From Dichotomocladium elegans (taxonomy: Eukaryota > Mucoromycota > Mucoromycetes > Mucorales > Lichtheimiaceae): 64,000 nucleotides of DNA. Made by a program: the position numbers and the translations under genes. The notes beneath the pieces were generated by a model. It saw nothing but the letters and a program-made list of their open reading frames with translations. It did no database searches and was not told the DNA's origin. Positions 32,025 through 44,106 of this stretch are shown piece by piece. The stretch is taken from positions 558,001-622,000 of the forward strand of contig JAIXMN010000008.1 of the NCBI GenBank assembly GCA_025716815.1, given 5' to 3'. Within the stretch, counting starts at the first letter, position 1; the number at the start of each line of letters is the position of its first letter.

Positions 32025-34491
32025 CTACTGCATGCTAGCTCGGCTAGTCATGGCAGGTAAGGAAATCGAAAACCGCTTCTTATTGTCGACGGGTTGCGGG
32101 GTAGGTTCGGCGAATCCGAGTTCTTCAGCCCGTGCCAAGACTAAACTCAACCGCTTATTGATGAAATAAACGTTAACAATGATTAGCCTTCCTCTACATG
32201 TATTTCGCTCACGTCTCTCTTTGCCAGCCAGCCAGCCAGTCGTCCTCACGAAGAGAGAGAAAGAGAGGGCACTATCGCAATAACAACTCACCACAGCCAA
32301 CCGATATTCAAAATCGTATTTTGAATGCCCAAGTGCCATTTCCCACAGATATCGACTACGGTTCTTGTTATCAATCTGCCACGCTGTGACGCCCGCCTCC
32401 CAAAGAGCAAACGGCACAACCCAGCTGTCGGATACAAAACATTCTTTGTGGTCCACGATCCAGTTGAGCAGGATCGTGTTCTCCTCAGACAGCCCGGCCA
32501 CGTTCTGAATACTTGATTTGATGAGAAGCAAGGTCGCGCGCTGGTCAAAGTGGTCTGGAGGCGGCGACTCGGGCGCTAGCTCCTGGCAGCGCAGATCGTA
32601 CTGTTCCTGTTCCTCGATCTGGATCGCTTCCAGGGCCTTGTTGACAGCGCGGTGACATTGCTCTAGCTGAAGTCTGTCCATATAATGGAACAGGTTCCAG
32701 ATGCACATAAATTCAAGCGCAGGTACGTAATAGTCCATGTCCTGGTATCCGCTCGTCTGGAACGCCTGCACCTTCCGCAACGCATAACTGTCCATCTCGC
32801 CCATCCGGTCGCCCATCTTCTTTACTACTAGCGAAGGCACCTGGGCAAATGCAAGGATCGCCTCGGGTCGCTTGCCTAGCATCTCCAGGCACGCGCCCTG
32901 CATGTACTTGCAAAACGCGCTCGACCAATATTTTTGATCGCAGAGAGATTCAAAACTGGACGCTGCATGCTCCCAATTCCCCGTGATCATATGATTCAAT
33001 ACAATCTCGTATTGACACGCGTTCGATACAGGCGCCTCCGCCCAGTCGTTGCGTGTCATATCGGCTGCATACAAAAAGGATCGCGTCGACAACGGAAGGT
33101 CAAGTCCGAGACGAGATATCCGGCCGGCAAGGAACAGATAGACCGCTGAGTTGGGGTAGTCTTGCTGGGCTTCGAGGAGGGTCTATCAGAAAAAGGAAAA
33201 CGCATTGCGTGGTTGATACGAGTAATGGACCAAACACAAAAACTGGGTTACCTCCATGGCTGGCTTAATGTAAGTATCCGAGAGGATCTGTGGCGCAAAG
33301 GATGTTGTTGCAGAATAGTAGGCCAGAAGCCTAAAATAAACATAAACACTCGCTCGTGAGACATGCTCGGCATATGCAGCTCTAAAATACGCACATGACT
33401 GTCGCCATCGGTGACCTTATCCGCTTGTTTACCGCACATTCATTCAGCAGACTGAATCCCAGTTTCTTGTCAGGCTTCCATCCCAGCACTGAAATCGCTT
33501 TGAGGAGCTTTCCTGGCAATGCAGACATAACAAGATGGAGCGAACCAATGCTGTCAACATCCGCCCACAGTAAGCCAACGTCAGTGGTCCGCAAGTATGG
33601 CTCAGTAACCTTTTGCCTTACCCAAACTGAACGCCTGATACCGTGTCGCTATCCATGTATTTCTTGTAGCTTTCACCCATAGCCTTATACTGTTGCCACA
33701 CAAAACTATAGCTCACATACGCTTGATCATTTCCGGTTAGCATAAGACAAGAAGATAAGCACAAGATAACTCACCTCGTCGGAGATTCACCCCGCACTTG
33801 ACATAACTCATGACCGATTCTTGAAGTAACTGGATGACTGCTGTCAATAGACAGCTTTCGGCTTTGATCACATGAGCGCGCAAGATGCCGTTTGATGGAA
33901 ACGGGCTAGGTAGCGGTGGTGCTATGTGTTCTGATGCAGGTGATGTGGGTGGCTTGTCATTACTACGTTTTTTTCCAAAGTAATGATAATAGCCCGGAAA
34001 GTAAACGCCTACATTGGGCGCCGTTTTGGGAGCGTTGATCTGTGCATTAGCCATATCGTATGTCGTGCTGAGGGCATCGAGTGCCATGGTCTGATCGCTC
34101 TCTTCCGAGGTCTATAGCTCGCAATGACGGCATAAGCATCTTTTTCACGTGATGTTCCTTTTTTTCTCTCTCTCTCTCTCACCATCGTAGCTAAATTGAA
34201 GAATTAGCAAGATAGCATTCGCGAAAGGCTCGTCCATATCTCGTCCTTTTTTATACGACTTACCTTTCAAAAATGCCATTGAGCTCAATGCAAGTGCATA
34301 TAGTGGATCGCTAAATGTATATTGAGCTGATTTGAGGGATTTATGTTGCAAGATACCGGCTTAGACACATTCATAGTACCTATCCGAACGTTGCTCAAAC
34401 AGTTTCTTTGCACTTGTGAATCGGTTATTGAATAGGTGGCGGAATCCACAGAGCACCGTTTCGTCTGTTATTATGCTTATGAGAGTTCTGT

Positions 34492-34522
<31 letters not shown>

Positions 34523-34923
34523 TCAACTTTGACGACACGTGCTCTGGAAAAAAGTTATTTTTCTCACCCACCTTCTCGTTCTTGTTCCCGCGGATCGAGC
34601 GTGTTGGCTTGCACGTCCTTGGGATCTACAGGGCGAATCAAAATGACATTCGGCCCAGTAACGCCCTCAACTTGGCCAATGGACCCTGCATTGCCCAGAG
34701 TCGATGAGGTCGGCGGGACAACGTCGGAGCATTCTGCCCCTGAAGTGTAGCCATTCCTCAGGGCTGTGGACGCTAGTTGGACCGATGGGTGTGTGCGGTT
34801 CTCTTCGTCAATAAACACCATGGCATTTAACTTGTTGGTCACTTCTTGCATCGCTGCAGGCTGCGGCTCTTGTTTCTCAAGCACGTCCATCGTCAGCTCA
34901 TCGGATCGCCTTGCTTCCATCAT
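32025..34923 (-). CDS. IML2/TTC39 family TPR protein
   Basis: DUF3808/TTC39-type TPR protein; yeast Iml2 works in lipid-droplet-linked clearance of protein inclusions. Ten exons (34572-34923, 34380-34464, 34264-34310, 34183-34190, 33775-34111, 33622-33721, 33416-33550, 33252-33330, 32292-33182, 32025-32153) give 720 aa. Typical stretches: 'LFNNRFTSAKKLFEQRSDS', 'DPLYALALSSMAFLKATM', 'AHVIKAESCLLTAVIQLLQE', 'VSGVQFGIGSLHLVMSALP', 'AVYLFLAGRISRLG', 'ALEFMCIWNLFHYM' and 'RYLWEMALGHSKYDFEYRL'. Exon 4 is only 8 nt ('CTACGATG' in transcript sense) and supplies the Thr-Met after 'FLKA'; without it the frame breaks. N-terminal 120 residues are variable. Confidence 0.88.
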
Positions 34924-35474
34924 AATGCTGCTTTTAAATTAGCGTATAGTTCTCGTGAACAGTGAGAGAGAGAGAGAGAAAAAAAAAGAAGAGGAAGATA
35001 GAAGAAGTAAGAGCGGGAGGGAAATGGTCTGTCTTTTGTTATCCATATGAATCCATATTCACGAACGAAAAGACATTCGTGCAACGTTACCGCACATCAA
35101 TTGAAGGCAGCAATGCTTGTGTCCAGCACTTTTTATTAGCTTCGTTCTTGAGTGATCATCCCGCCCTCCCCACCTCCTGTGGATTCAAAGCGCGCCCCAT
35201 TTTGTGTATTAGTCTCTAGCTCCTAATCGAACACCACTGGAGTATTTTCATCCAGGACACACTCACTCTGCAAATTCAAGGAAAACGAGTCTTAGGCTTT
35301 TGCAACTTGTAATGATTTGTATGTTTTGTGAATATACACATGGAACGTTAGGTTCTTTCATATGGGTATCTATGTCCCCTGGACAACCATACCAATCCGC
35401 GCTTTTTTGGGCCAAGGAAATCGCTCTGCTGGAAGAAAAAGAGAAAAGAAGAAATACATAGAGAGATGGATTTA
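34924..35474. other. intergenic, no gene recognised
   Basis: 551 bp between the start of the IML2-like gene and the end of U1-70K, both on the minus strand. GA-rich tract at 34960-35000. Nothing else supported. Confidence 0.45.
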
Positions 35475-36725
35475 TTATGCGTATCCGCCGTATCTGCGTC
35501 CTCGGTCTCTCGATCGATCTCTTCCGCCACGGTTGCCGCCGCCGCCACGGTCACCACCATAACGTTGCTCTCTGTAGCCACGAGGACTTCTAGACCGCAT
35601 GCGTGGCCGCCGTCGGTCATCGTTGTACCTGCCTCCTCCTCCACCGCCGCCATATCCGCGATTGCTACCTTGGCTACGATATCCATTGTCATATCTTCCG
35701 CCGCCGCCACCAGGACCACCGTAACCGCCGCCTCCATAACCTCGGTCGCGACGTTCATTACTGTGAGACCCGTAACGGTCGGATGCGGGGGGCTTCTCAG
35801 GAGGTCCGGATCGAGCATTGCCCAGGCCACCTCCGAGGCGACGAGGCTTCCAGCCTTTGACAGTGCGCCCACGTTCGACATCCACAGTGATGCGTCGGCC
35901 TAAAATCTTGATACCATCCGCATCCTTGTACGCAGCTACATGAAGAAGCCGGGTAGCCTTGTTGAGCACATGCTCTTCGATGTTTCACCACCCATCTTCT
36001 CTGTTATCTGTATGGCATTACCTCGCATATCTTTTTCTCTCTCAAATTCTATAAACGCATATCCGCGAGACTTGTTTTCGAGGTCTCGGACGAGTCGAAT
36101 CTGAAGAGAGGCGACGTATACGTGAGATTTCTGTAAACATAATGTCTCCAACTCCCCTCATATGAAGAGTAAAGATTTGTAGGACTAACGTTTTTGATCG
36201 GACCATACTGCTCAAATTCTCGCAGCAAGTCGCTCTCCTGCAGCTCATAGCTCAATCGCGCAACAAACAGCGTGTTGAAAGGGTTTCCTTGGATCTTTTC
36301 GTCCTTTTCCGGGTCGTCTACAATAAATGTACGATTATTAAAAATGTAAAGGACATGGGCAATGGATTTGTGATCTATTTACACTGTGCGATCGCCGCCG
36401 CAAGTTGCTCATCTGCCTCTTTCTTTTTCTTTTCCAACTAAAAAAGCAACGCAATAGTTTCAGTAATTCGTTAGCCATCGGAAGGGTAAAAGCTTTTTTC
36501 TTCTTTGAGAGGATAGGAGCATACTCGTTCTTTGCGTTTCTCTTCGACGGTCTTCCAAGGCACGTAATCGGGGTCGTAGTTTTTGAGCATAGGAAGGAAG
36601 GCGGCGATACCGGTGATGCGTGCGCCCACGCGCTTGCCAGGCTCTCTATCCAATGGCGGTGCGTACGGCAATGGCGGTCGTGGCGCAAAAAGTTTCAATA
36701 GATTGGGGGGTAATTTATCGGTCAT
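35475..36725 (-). CDS. U1 snRNP 70 kDa protein
   Basis: U1 snRNP component that binds U1 stem-loop I and takes part in 5' splice-site recognition. Five exons (36525-36725, 36383-36437, 36190-36317, 36022-36100, 35475-35935) give 307 aa. N-terminal '[20 protein letters not shown]' is the family hallmark. RRM: RNP2 '[10 protein letters not shown]', RNP1 'SRGYAFIEF'. After it comes '[20 protein letters not shown]', then 'RRLGGGLGN'. The C-terminal 110 residues are Gly/Arg/Tyr-rich with an RS patch. The acceptor at 35936 was chosen because it yields '[15 protein letters not shown]', matching the conserved 'RDMHSAYKHADGKKI'; an earlier in-frame acceptor would insert extra residues. Confidence 0.95.
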
Positions 36726-36976
36726 TGCTGATCTGCTTCATATACAACAGAGGATTGAAATAAAACAATGACGTTAGCTTGTCAAAAAGAGAAAAAAAAA
36801 ATGAAAGAGAAAGAGGGAAAAAATAAGACGTCCGCGGAGACGGGTCCTCGCTCCTCCTCCTCCTTCTCCCCCCAACAGCTTTCCTCTCCCAAGGAATTTT
36901 TTTTCTGCGCGCGCGCGGACCTCAGAATCCCATTAACAGACAACCTCATTCTCTTCATTCCCACCATTGTGAACTT

Positions 36977-37894
36977 ATGCCAGTGCCTACCAACATTTCT
37001 ACAGATAAAGGAGCGCTCCAAGCCATCGTCAGAGCTGCTGAGGAGTCGCATAATCTTCTCGTAAAATATATGAAACTCAAAGCAGCGGTAATGGAGCATT
37101 ATACTCTTTATTCGAGCATTGTTTAACCACCAAAACCTTAGGGCGACCCTATACCGAATGACGGAGAAGACCTATCCACTCTGCTTGATTTCTTGTACGA
37201 TCTTCATATGACGACGTTTAATGACGTTCGGGATAGCAAACAGGCAACAACTGATGCAAGAACAAACATGGATGAGCGTCTTGTGGGATTGCAAAATGTC
37301 ATGTACGAGAAGCGCCATTTGTTGGAAGAAATTGTCAAGTGCAGAGCATTCCGGTAAGCTATCTCTCTTCGTTTCGAGCTGTTCCCATCTGTATGTGGGG
37401 TGACGGTGTCATTGGTCTGAAGACAGAGGCATTAGATCTGTATATCAAGACGTGGACCTTATTGATCTTGAGGAGTTTAAAGCACGCGCGCCAGAAGCGT
37501 ACAGCCATGCCCAAGACAATCCGCATCAGCTCATGATTAACCGCTTAAAGTTTGAGCAAGAGCAACGCTTACTGTAAGTGCCTGCCGTCATGAAAGGCAC
37601 TAAGGATGCACGGTTTTTATATTCTACTACTAGGTTGAAAGAAGAGCAAGAAAAACTGCAGGCAGAACGTGCCCTTCTAATTCGTGAGAATCGGAAAGCC
37701 CAGGAGAAACTTGACCGCTTTGATAAATGCCTTGATGACTTTGTTCAGGTAAAAGCATACGAGGCAATACGTGCCGTGGCTGCATATAACAGAATCCCAT
37801 TCATCGAATGATCATTTTGTAGGCTGCCTCTCCGTTAGAAGAAGCACTAAAAGATGAAAGGGAAAAGAAAGCCACCTCCATGGAGTTGGACTAG
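36977..37894 (+). CDS. THOC5-like THO complex subunit
   Basis: Similar to the N-terminal domain of THOC5, part of the THO/TREX complex linking transcription to mRNA export. Five exons (36977-37087, 37142-37353, 37436-37573, 37634-37748, 37823-37894) give 215 aa, far shorter than animal THOC5 (about 680) and limited to the helical N-terminal domain. Matching segments: 'LQNVMYEKRHLLEEIVKCRA', 'VDLIDLEEFKARAPEAYSHA', 'DNPHQLMINRLKFEQEQR', and a final coiled coil ending 'AASPLEEALKDERE'. Divergent from U1-70K with 251 bp between start codons. Confidence 0.82.
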
Positions 37895-38065
37895 ACGGGG
37901 TCCTTGTCATCTCCTCATCCCCATCCATCCCTTAACGCTGACGAACAACCTTATATACATACACAAGAAAAGCGCACACGACTCACTACTCAGCGCTGAT
38001 GCATATTACCAAGCTACGCCAATATATTTCTTTTACGGCCGCACTTCTATTCTTCTTCACATCTC

Positions 38066-40414
38066 TCAGGCTGCGCTTTTGCTCTTTTTTCTCCTCTGGC
38101 TCCGTGTTCGGACACCCAAATAAGTTTCTTCTTCCACCTCGATCTCTATTTCGGTTCGTGCCTCTGACTGGATCCTGCTTTCCTTTTTTCTCGACACCCT
38201 GCGGTCCATCTTCGTCTCCTTTTTGTATTTGCCGTCAGGAATCCACACATCATCATCGACCGGGTGTAGATTGTAAAGTTTGTAGAGCTTAAAAACGGCT
38301 TGTTCTTTTGTAAAAGAATACATATTGTCAATATGGTATTTCACATCATTTCCTATTACCTTTATCTTTTGCCTCGATCATTAAATCGACGTCATCGGTT
38401 GATGGTGGAAGGTGCTTGCAAAAAGAAGGTTTTGTTTAATACCACATTGACGCTAGAAGATCTTCAATATGCATCCATACCACAACTCTAAGCATGCGAT
38501 ATTAGCGCGTTAGGGCTTGCTATCTTTCCTATAGATAAGAGCTTCACCTGTCACTGTGCGCACGCCGCTCAACAATGGATATCGCACCAGGTCGAGACTC
38601 TGAGTAGTGTTGCTATAGATATCATTATATACCCATGACGACCTATAACTGAAGGCACCTTCTTTTCTTCTTTTACCTTTGGCTTCATACCGCGGTTCGT
38701 CCATAATTCGTTGATAGATGGTATGAGATCAAGCAGACGCGTGCCAGTAGCCTCACCAGGATTGATACTATGCATTATTCAATGAGAAAGTGGTGTCTAC
38801 AGATCTTGCGAACCTGTTTATGATGATAAGATAGCGTTACATACTCGTGATGATGCCTAGAATCATATTACTGCTTAGCGCACTGCTTCCCCTATCCAGT
38901 CAATCCTTTACTCGTTTGCACAAGCCATTTACCAATCTAGAACCAAAGGTATACTCAATTTTTGACAAAGAGGAAGAAGGTCGGTTACCGAATAACCCAG
39001 TTCGTCGTTTTCGAGGACCTAGGGGACGGACAATGCTATCGATCTCTTGGGCGTCTTATCTCTCCCCACCCCAATTTGGCTTACCAGTCGACGCTTGATC
39101 GGCTCTGGTAGTGATTTGAAAGTCTCCTCGAACCGCTATTCGAAAATGGTCAGGGATAAATGAACGATGAGACAGTGCCTACCACTCAACAGACTATGCT
39201 TACTGCCAATGTCAATGGTTTGTTCCCTATTCGTCCAAAATAGGTATACATCAGCTCTGGTTGCCCTCGCTCTTACTGACCAGATGTGATCTATACATAC
39301 CATAGACCCCACCCATATGGCTTTGTATTTATTTTATATTGTTTATTTTTTACCCAACGGACCATAACAAAAATCTGTTAGTTGCGCCCCAGAGTGTATC
39401 TGTAGCTTTGTGAGAGTTACTTACATGATCATTATTGAATCCGGCGGTAAGCCCATCAAGTCCAGCATCTCGGCGTGATCTAGTGAAGTGATAGTTAAAA
39501 GAGTGAATATTTCCTGTATCCTTCTCTTGATGATCGTACAGCTAAGGTCCTTGATTGTCTTTTCAACGACACTTGCGTTCGGGGATCCTAGCTGATTGTA
39601 TTGGCCCGGGTGAACAGTCTATTAAAAACAAAAAATAGCAAGTTGATACATATTACAAGCCAGAGATCGCATTGTCTGATCTGGCTACATACCAATCGAT
39701 GATTATACTTTGCAGCAAGATCGCCAACCCGCCTGAGTTCATCCTCTGCATACTCCAGAGAATAGCTGAAATCGAAATGGTCATCTTCTTTTCCTTTGTG
39801 AGAGACATCACTAATTACCCGTAATCAGGATGGCTTGCGAAGGGGAATATATCGCTCGAGATTCGCATAAATTTGATATTGTGAACTAGCGGCACATTCA
39901 GCTACCCAACTCACTCTCTCCATAACCCATGCATCAAACTTTTTTCCACTTGTACCTTCATTCCATTCGACGATCTCATACAGATCTCGGACATTCTAAT
40001 GAGTTGCACCTGATGGATAAATTGATACACACTTGAAATTCTTTGTTCTGCTTGCCTGTAAACCGAGGTCTTTTGCAAATTCGAGCCCTTTCTGTCGAAT
40101 CGTATCTGGGATATTTTGCTGTCATTACATGTTCGATTTTCAAGTATATAAGTGCGTACCCAATCGGCATGTTCTAGAACAAAATACAGGCGGCTTTTGG
40201 TTCCTCAAGATTGTGTTAAGACATCTAATATTCATATATCAAGTCATGGTGAAAAGAAACTGGTTAGCGAGAATAAGCACAGAGACGGATCTATGTATAG
40301 CATATCGGGGATCATTTACGCATAGCCCAAACGCCCTTTGTATTGATGGGGAGACGGATGGGTCAGTCGCTGCTGCAATTCTCCCTTCACTCTCAATGGT
40401 ACGACAGGCTTCAT
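38066..40414 (-). CDS. UV damage endonuclease (UVDE)
   Basis: Nicks DNA 5' of UV photoproducts in alternative excision repair; TIM barrel with metal ions. Eighteen exons: 40320-40414, 40160-40224, 40056-40105, 39956-39995, 39819-39885, 39693-39765, 39540-39618, 39425-39479, 39301-39320, 39204-39226, 39085-39135, 38933-39018, 38845-38856, 38677-38767, 38548-38612, 38481-38487, 38360-38414, 38066-38304; 390 aa. Signatures in order: 'RLGYACLNTILRNQKPPVF', 'MRISSDIFPFASH', 'TVHPGQYNQLGSP', 'YHAEMLDLMGLP', 'IIHMGGVYG', 'VLENDELGYSV', 'LVLDWHHHD', 'HYSESRPGAISIVERRAHSD', 'DDVDLMIEAKDKEQAV'. Exons of 7 and 12 nt; intron 39996-40055 has a GC donor. C-terminal tail is basic. Confidence 0.93.
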
Positions 40415-41271
40415 TTAGTATTGTAGAAGAAGGAGAGGTGAAAATCAAACGATCGCCCATTGTGGTTTTGGGTCGTTTCACAGCGGAGATCAATCGTAAT
40501 TTTTTGGGCCTGGATCGAGCGCATTGGTACGCATCGCCCGATGACTAAGGCATTGCAATTTGAAACATTTTGACGAATACGGTTGGGGGGGGATGCAAGG
40601 GGAAGGTTTCGAAGCATGCTACCCACAAAGCAGGAAGACCACGCAATAGTGTTGCTGTCAAACCCTGCCCCAACCCAACTTAAAACCATCTGGCTGCATC
40701 TTGGTTGTCAAACCTCCATACGTGGCATCTACTGAGGGTCCAGGCCAATGAAGTGGATGTCACAGTTTTCAAAAGGTCGAGAGCCCAACGACCGCTTTAG
40801 GGAGCAATACACGGAACGGTTGAAGACAAAAGTAACTACCTCAACATGGTTGGCACTGCAGGAATACCAGAGCATTTCCGGTGGTGCATGTGCATCCGGG
40901 TGCGAATGCAGTGCCGGCCAAAAAGTTCTGATACACTAACCTCACAGCAGGCTAAGGTTCGCAAGCCTCATCTGATGGTGTACTTCAACCAACGACCAGC
41001 CGACGAAAAGCTCATAGACGACTTGATTGAAGCGGCTGATTCGAATCCTAGCAGGTCGCCGAGAGAGGTGATTTTCGTGTCGGCACACTCGTATATCTTC
41101 GGGCTTAAGTTAAAAAGTAACATGTAGCTAAGAAATATCGAATACTATAGCTTTCTTTACCGATCTATGTGACAATATTTTTACGTTGTATGCGCCAAAA
41201 TATGAAAATTACAGGGCTAAGGATAGAGTTTATTATCATAAACATCGGTTGCTTAGCTGAGATATATTGCA
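40415..41271. other. intergenic with unassigned fragments
   Basis: A plus-strand frame over about 40846-41127 reads 'NMVGTAGIPEHFRWCM' and 'LMVYFNQRPADEKLIDDLIE'. It is open for 93 codons but has no match I recognise and no clear start; an in-frame stop lies upstream. Possibly a gene relic. Confidence 0.25.
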
Positions 41272-42608
41272 TTAAACTGGGGAGCCTTGATATTCAGGAA
41301 TCTTCTCTTTGAGCAGGTTTTCAGTATAGTCCCAGAGCTCTTTTGCATTTGCATCGGATTGGCAAAAGCGGCATGGCGTCGATAGTTTGGCTGTTGGGAC
41401 CTAGAATAGAAAAGCAAAACAACAACATGAAGCTGCGCACGTATACACACACATACACATCTCCATTGGCAATGGCTTACATAATACTGGCCGGTGATGT
41501 GCCTTTGTTCGATCTCAGGGCTTGTGGCCAAGTAAAGATGGGTCAGGTTGCCTACTTGTGGTGAGACGAGTACTAGTCTGGCAAGGAAGCCCATAAGCGA
41601 TTGGCTGCTTTCCGTCTTCACATTGCCAGGATGGTTTGTGTTTACATAGACCTATTCCACATGCACACACAAAATAGTATTAGCCACTAGTTTTCGTGCC
41701 CTTGATCTCCTTTAAGCAGCCTTTCTGCCTACCTCTTCGATCCCTTTAGCCTTGAGACGCTTTGCTAGCTCGCGTGTGAAAAGAATGTTCGCAGCCTACG
41801 ATAGAAAGAGGGGGCTCAACGTTTGCGCCAGTCCATGATAGACGGTTTTCATTGCTTGCCTTCGATTTGCCATAGACAACCATCCTGTGATACGGTGTGT
41901 TCTTATTGTGAAGGGTGTTGTAGTTGATTCCTGTAAACGTGGTAACTTGATGTACCGTAGAGCTGACATTCACAATGCGACTTGGAGCCGATTCTTGAAG
42001 CAGAGGTAGAAGGAGGATCGTCAAATAATAATGCCCCACATGATTGATCCCAAATTGGCCCTCCAATCCTATCCAGTGGTGGTATCTTTTTAGGAAATCA
42101 CCGCTGCTAAATAAGCGCAAGTTTATCACTGTACCGTCTTCCGTGGTCGTGAAGCTCGGAGACAGAAACACAGCATTATTCACCAAGATATGAAGACGTT
42201 TGTATTTCTGTGCAAACGTATCGGCGAACTGTTTGATGATCCTGAGGGACCCAAGGTCAAGGCGGATGTAATCGACTTTGGTATTGCCTGTTTTTGCCTT
42301 GATTTCTTCGACGGCTGCAGATGACTTTTCTCCGTTTCGAGCTGCAATGATCCTTGGGTTATACTAAGAGTGAGAATGATGCAAAAAGAATAAGCAACTG
42401 AAGGATTGTCAGAAGCCTACACTGTGCAGTTCTTTTGGGCCATTTCGCACGCGCATGCTTTGCCAATCTATTTGTTCATAAATCTTCGATGTCCATATGT
42501 CAAACCCCAGTATCAACATACACCCGTATTACTGCCCGTGATAATAGCGATTTTTCCAGTCAGATCTGGAACGTCAGAATGCTTAAAAGTGTTAGACGAC
42601 CAAAACAT
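41272..42608 (-). CDS. short-chain dehydrogenase/reductase (retinol dehydrogenase-like)
   Basis: Classical/extended SDR of the retinol-dehydrogenase/WWOX-like type, NAD(P)H-dependent. Seven exons (42522-42608, 42423-42467, 42135-42363, 41860-42068, 41733-41795, 41481-41651, 41272-41400) give 310 aa. Cofactor motif 'TGSNTGIGKA', 'DLGSL', 'ILVNNA', 'QFGINHVGHYYL', 'RIVNVSSTVH' (Ser), 'YGKSKAANILFTREL' (Tyr-x3-Lys) and 'VNTNHPGNVKTE'. The intron that interrupts the Y-x3-K helix (41796-41859) uses a GC donor (AAG|GCAAGC); with a GT donor the conserved 'KAANILFTREL' is not restored. Substrate unknown. Confidence 0.92.
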
Positions 42609-44099
42609 GCTTTTTCATGGAAAAGTGAAGGCAACTTTTAAACTCATGGTTCTCTCTGTTTTGTATGGAAAATAAAGTTCAGTCCCGTCATCGTGATGCA
42701 ATACGTAGGTGGATGCTCGTTCTTTTCCCATCCACTGGGAAGAGAAGGTGATGGAAAAATCCTCCCATTTTCTGTGTACCAAGAACAGACGCGTCTCTGC
42801 AATCGGATAAACAAGAGTTCTTCACCAAAATGCCACGGCAACGTCATTCCTTGCAAAGAATAGCAACGGTGACCGACATAGCGCTTTAAGCATTCTGTGA
42901 ACAATCGTACATGACTCAATGTCTTCGTTCGCGTATCGGTACATTACGACACAGACAAAATCATCACAAAAGCACGAACAGCATGGAATACATTACCTAC
43001 TTCCCATGTTCTTTTTTTTTCTGTCATGAGCATAACGGCGAAAGCACTACATTCCGATGCAGTACTTTGCGAACATGGCTTGATGGCAGAGTTTTAATGT
43101 TATAAAGCAACCTCTACACATCAAAAAACACTGGTCTTGGTATGTCATTGGTAGGTTTTTTCTTGCAGGATGAGTCGTAGCAGATAAGCTTGAGATGTAT
43201 AAAAAAGTTGATTTTCCAAAATAAAGTTGTCGTATCCGTAGATAACAAAGGATTTTGCATTGATGCATTGACATTCCTTATCACATGTTGAAGGGTATGC
43301 GTGGTATTTTTTTTGCCAAGCATAGTGCAAATGAACGGAGGAGAGACCTCTGAGTCCACACAGAACGCCTACAGAGTTTGGATGTACATGGGCGGCGCTG
43401 TCATCACATCCGTATCACGGTGTACTTTATTCATAGAAGCAGTTTAAGGAACTCCAACAGGGTGGGGTCACATGACCGGAAGATGTTGAGATGCCGCATC
43501 CGAAACGGACAACATCTCACCGTCGTCAAGACTAGGCACAGCGCTGCTACGATAGGGCGATATTCCTCATGCACGCAAACAGAAACTGGACGAACCCTGT
43601 GTATCCGTGTTTGAAGGAGATCGTCGCTGAAATCAATGACATCGACTATAGAGACAATGAAGGCAATGGCGAGATGGGTGTACTGCAGGGACCATTGGAA
43701 ATGGTTAGCTCCTTGCTGTATTTCGACATGACGGTTCAAGAATGCGGATTGTTTGCCATCGCATGTACATGCTTAAAAGTGGAGGATAGTTCAGTAAATT
43801 GCGAATGTGCAAGTGACGATCGCTTTACTAGCATGGACAAAAACTTTTTTACAATGATGATAACTATTAATCGGGGGACACGCGCTGCGAGGGATCAGTA
43901 CGGAACACAACCGGCTATGTGCTCGCGTACCATGTCCTGAGTCCGCATCAGGTCGTGATACCCTTAATTGCCCCAGGCCAAAAGACGATACAGCCATGGC
44001 TTAAACTTTGCATTAAACCAGAATTATTGTTCAATAGACAATATGAACGGTGCAACAACGATGAAATACTTTATCTTCAAAATGAGTTTTGTGATGATG
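42609..44099. other. intergenic, unassigned frames
   Basis: About 1.5 kb on the left flank of the transposon nest. Frames at 43378-43614 and 43569-43940 (+) and 43431-43739 (-) lack family signatures. I see no gene that can be supported. Confidence 0.4.
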
Positions 44100-44106
44100 C
44101 ATATCA

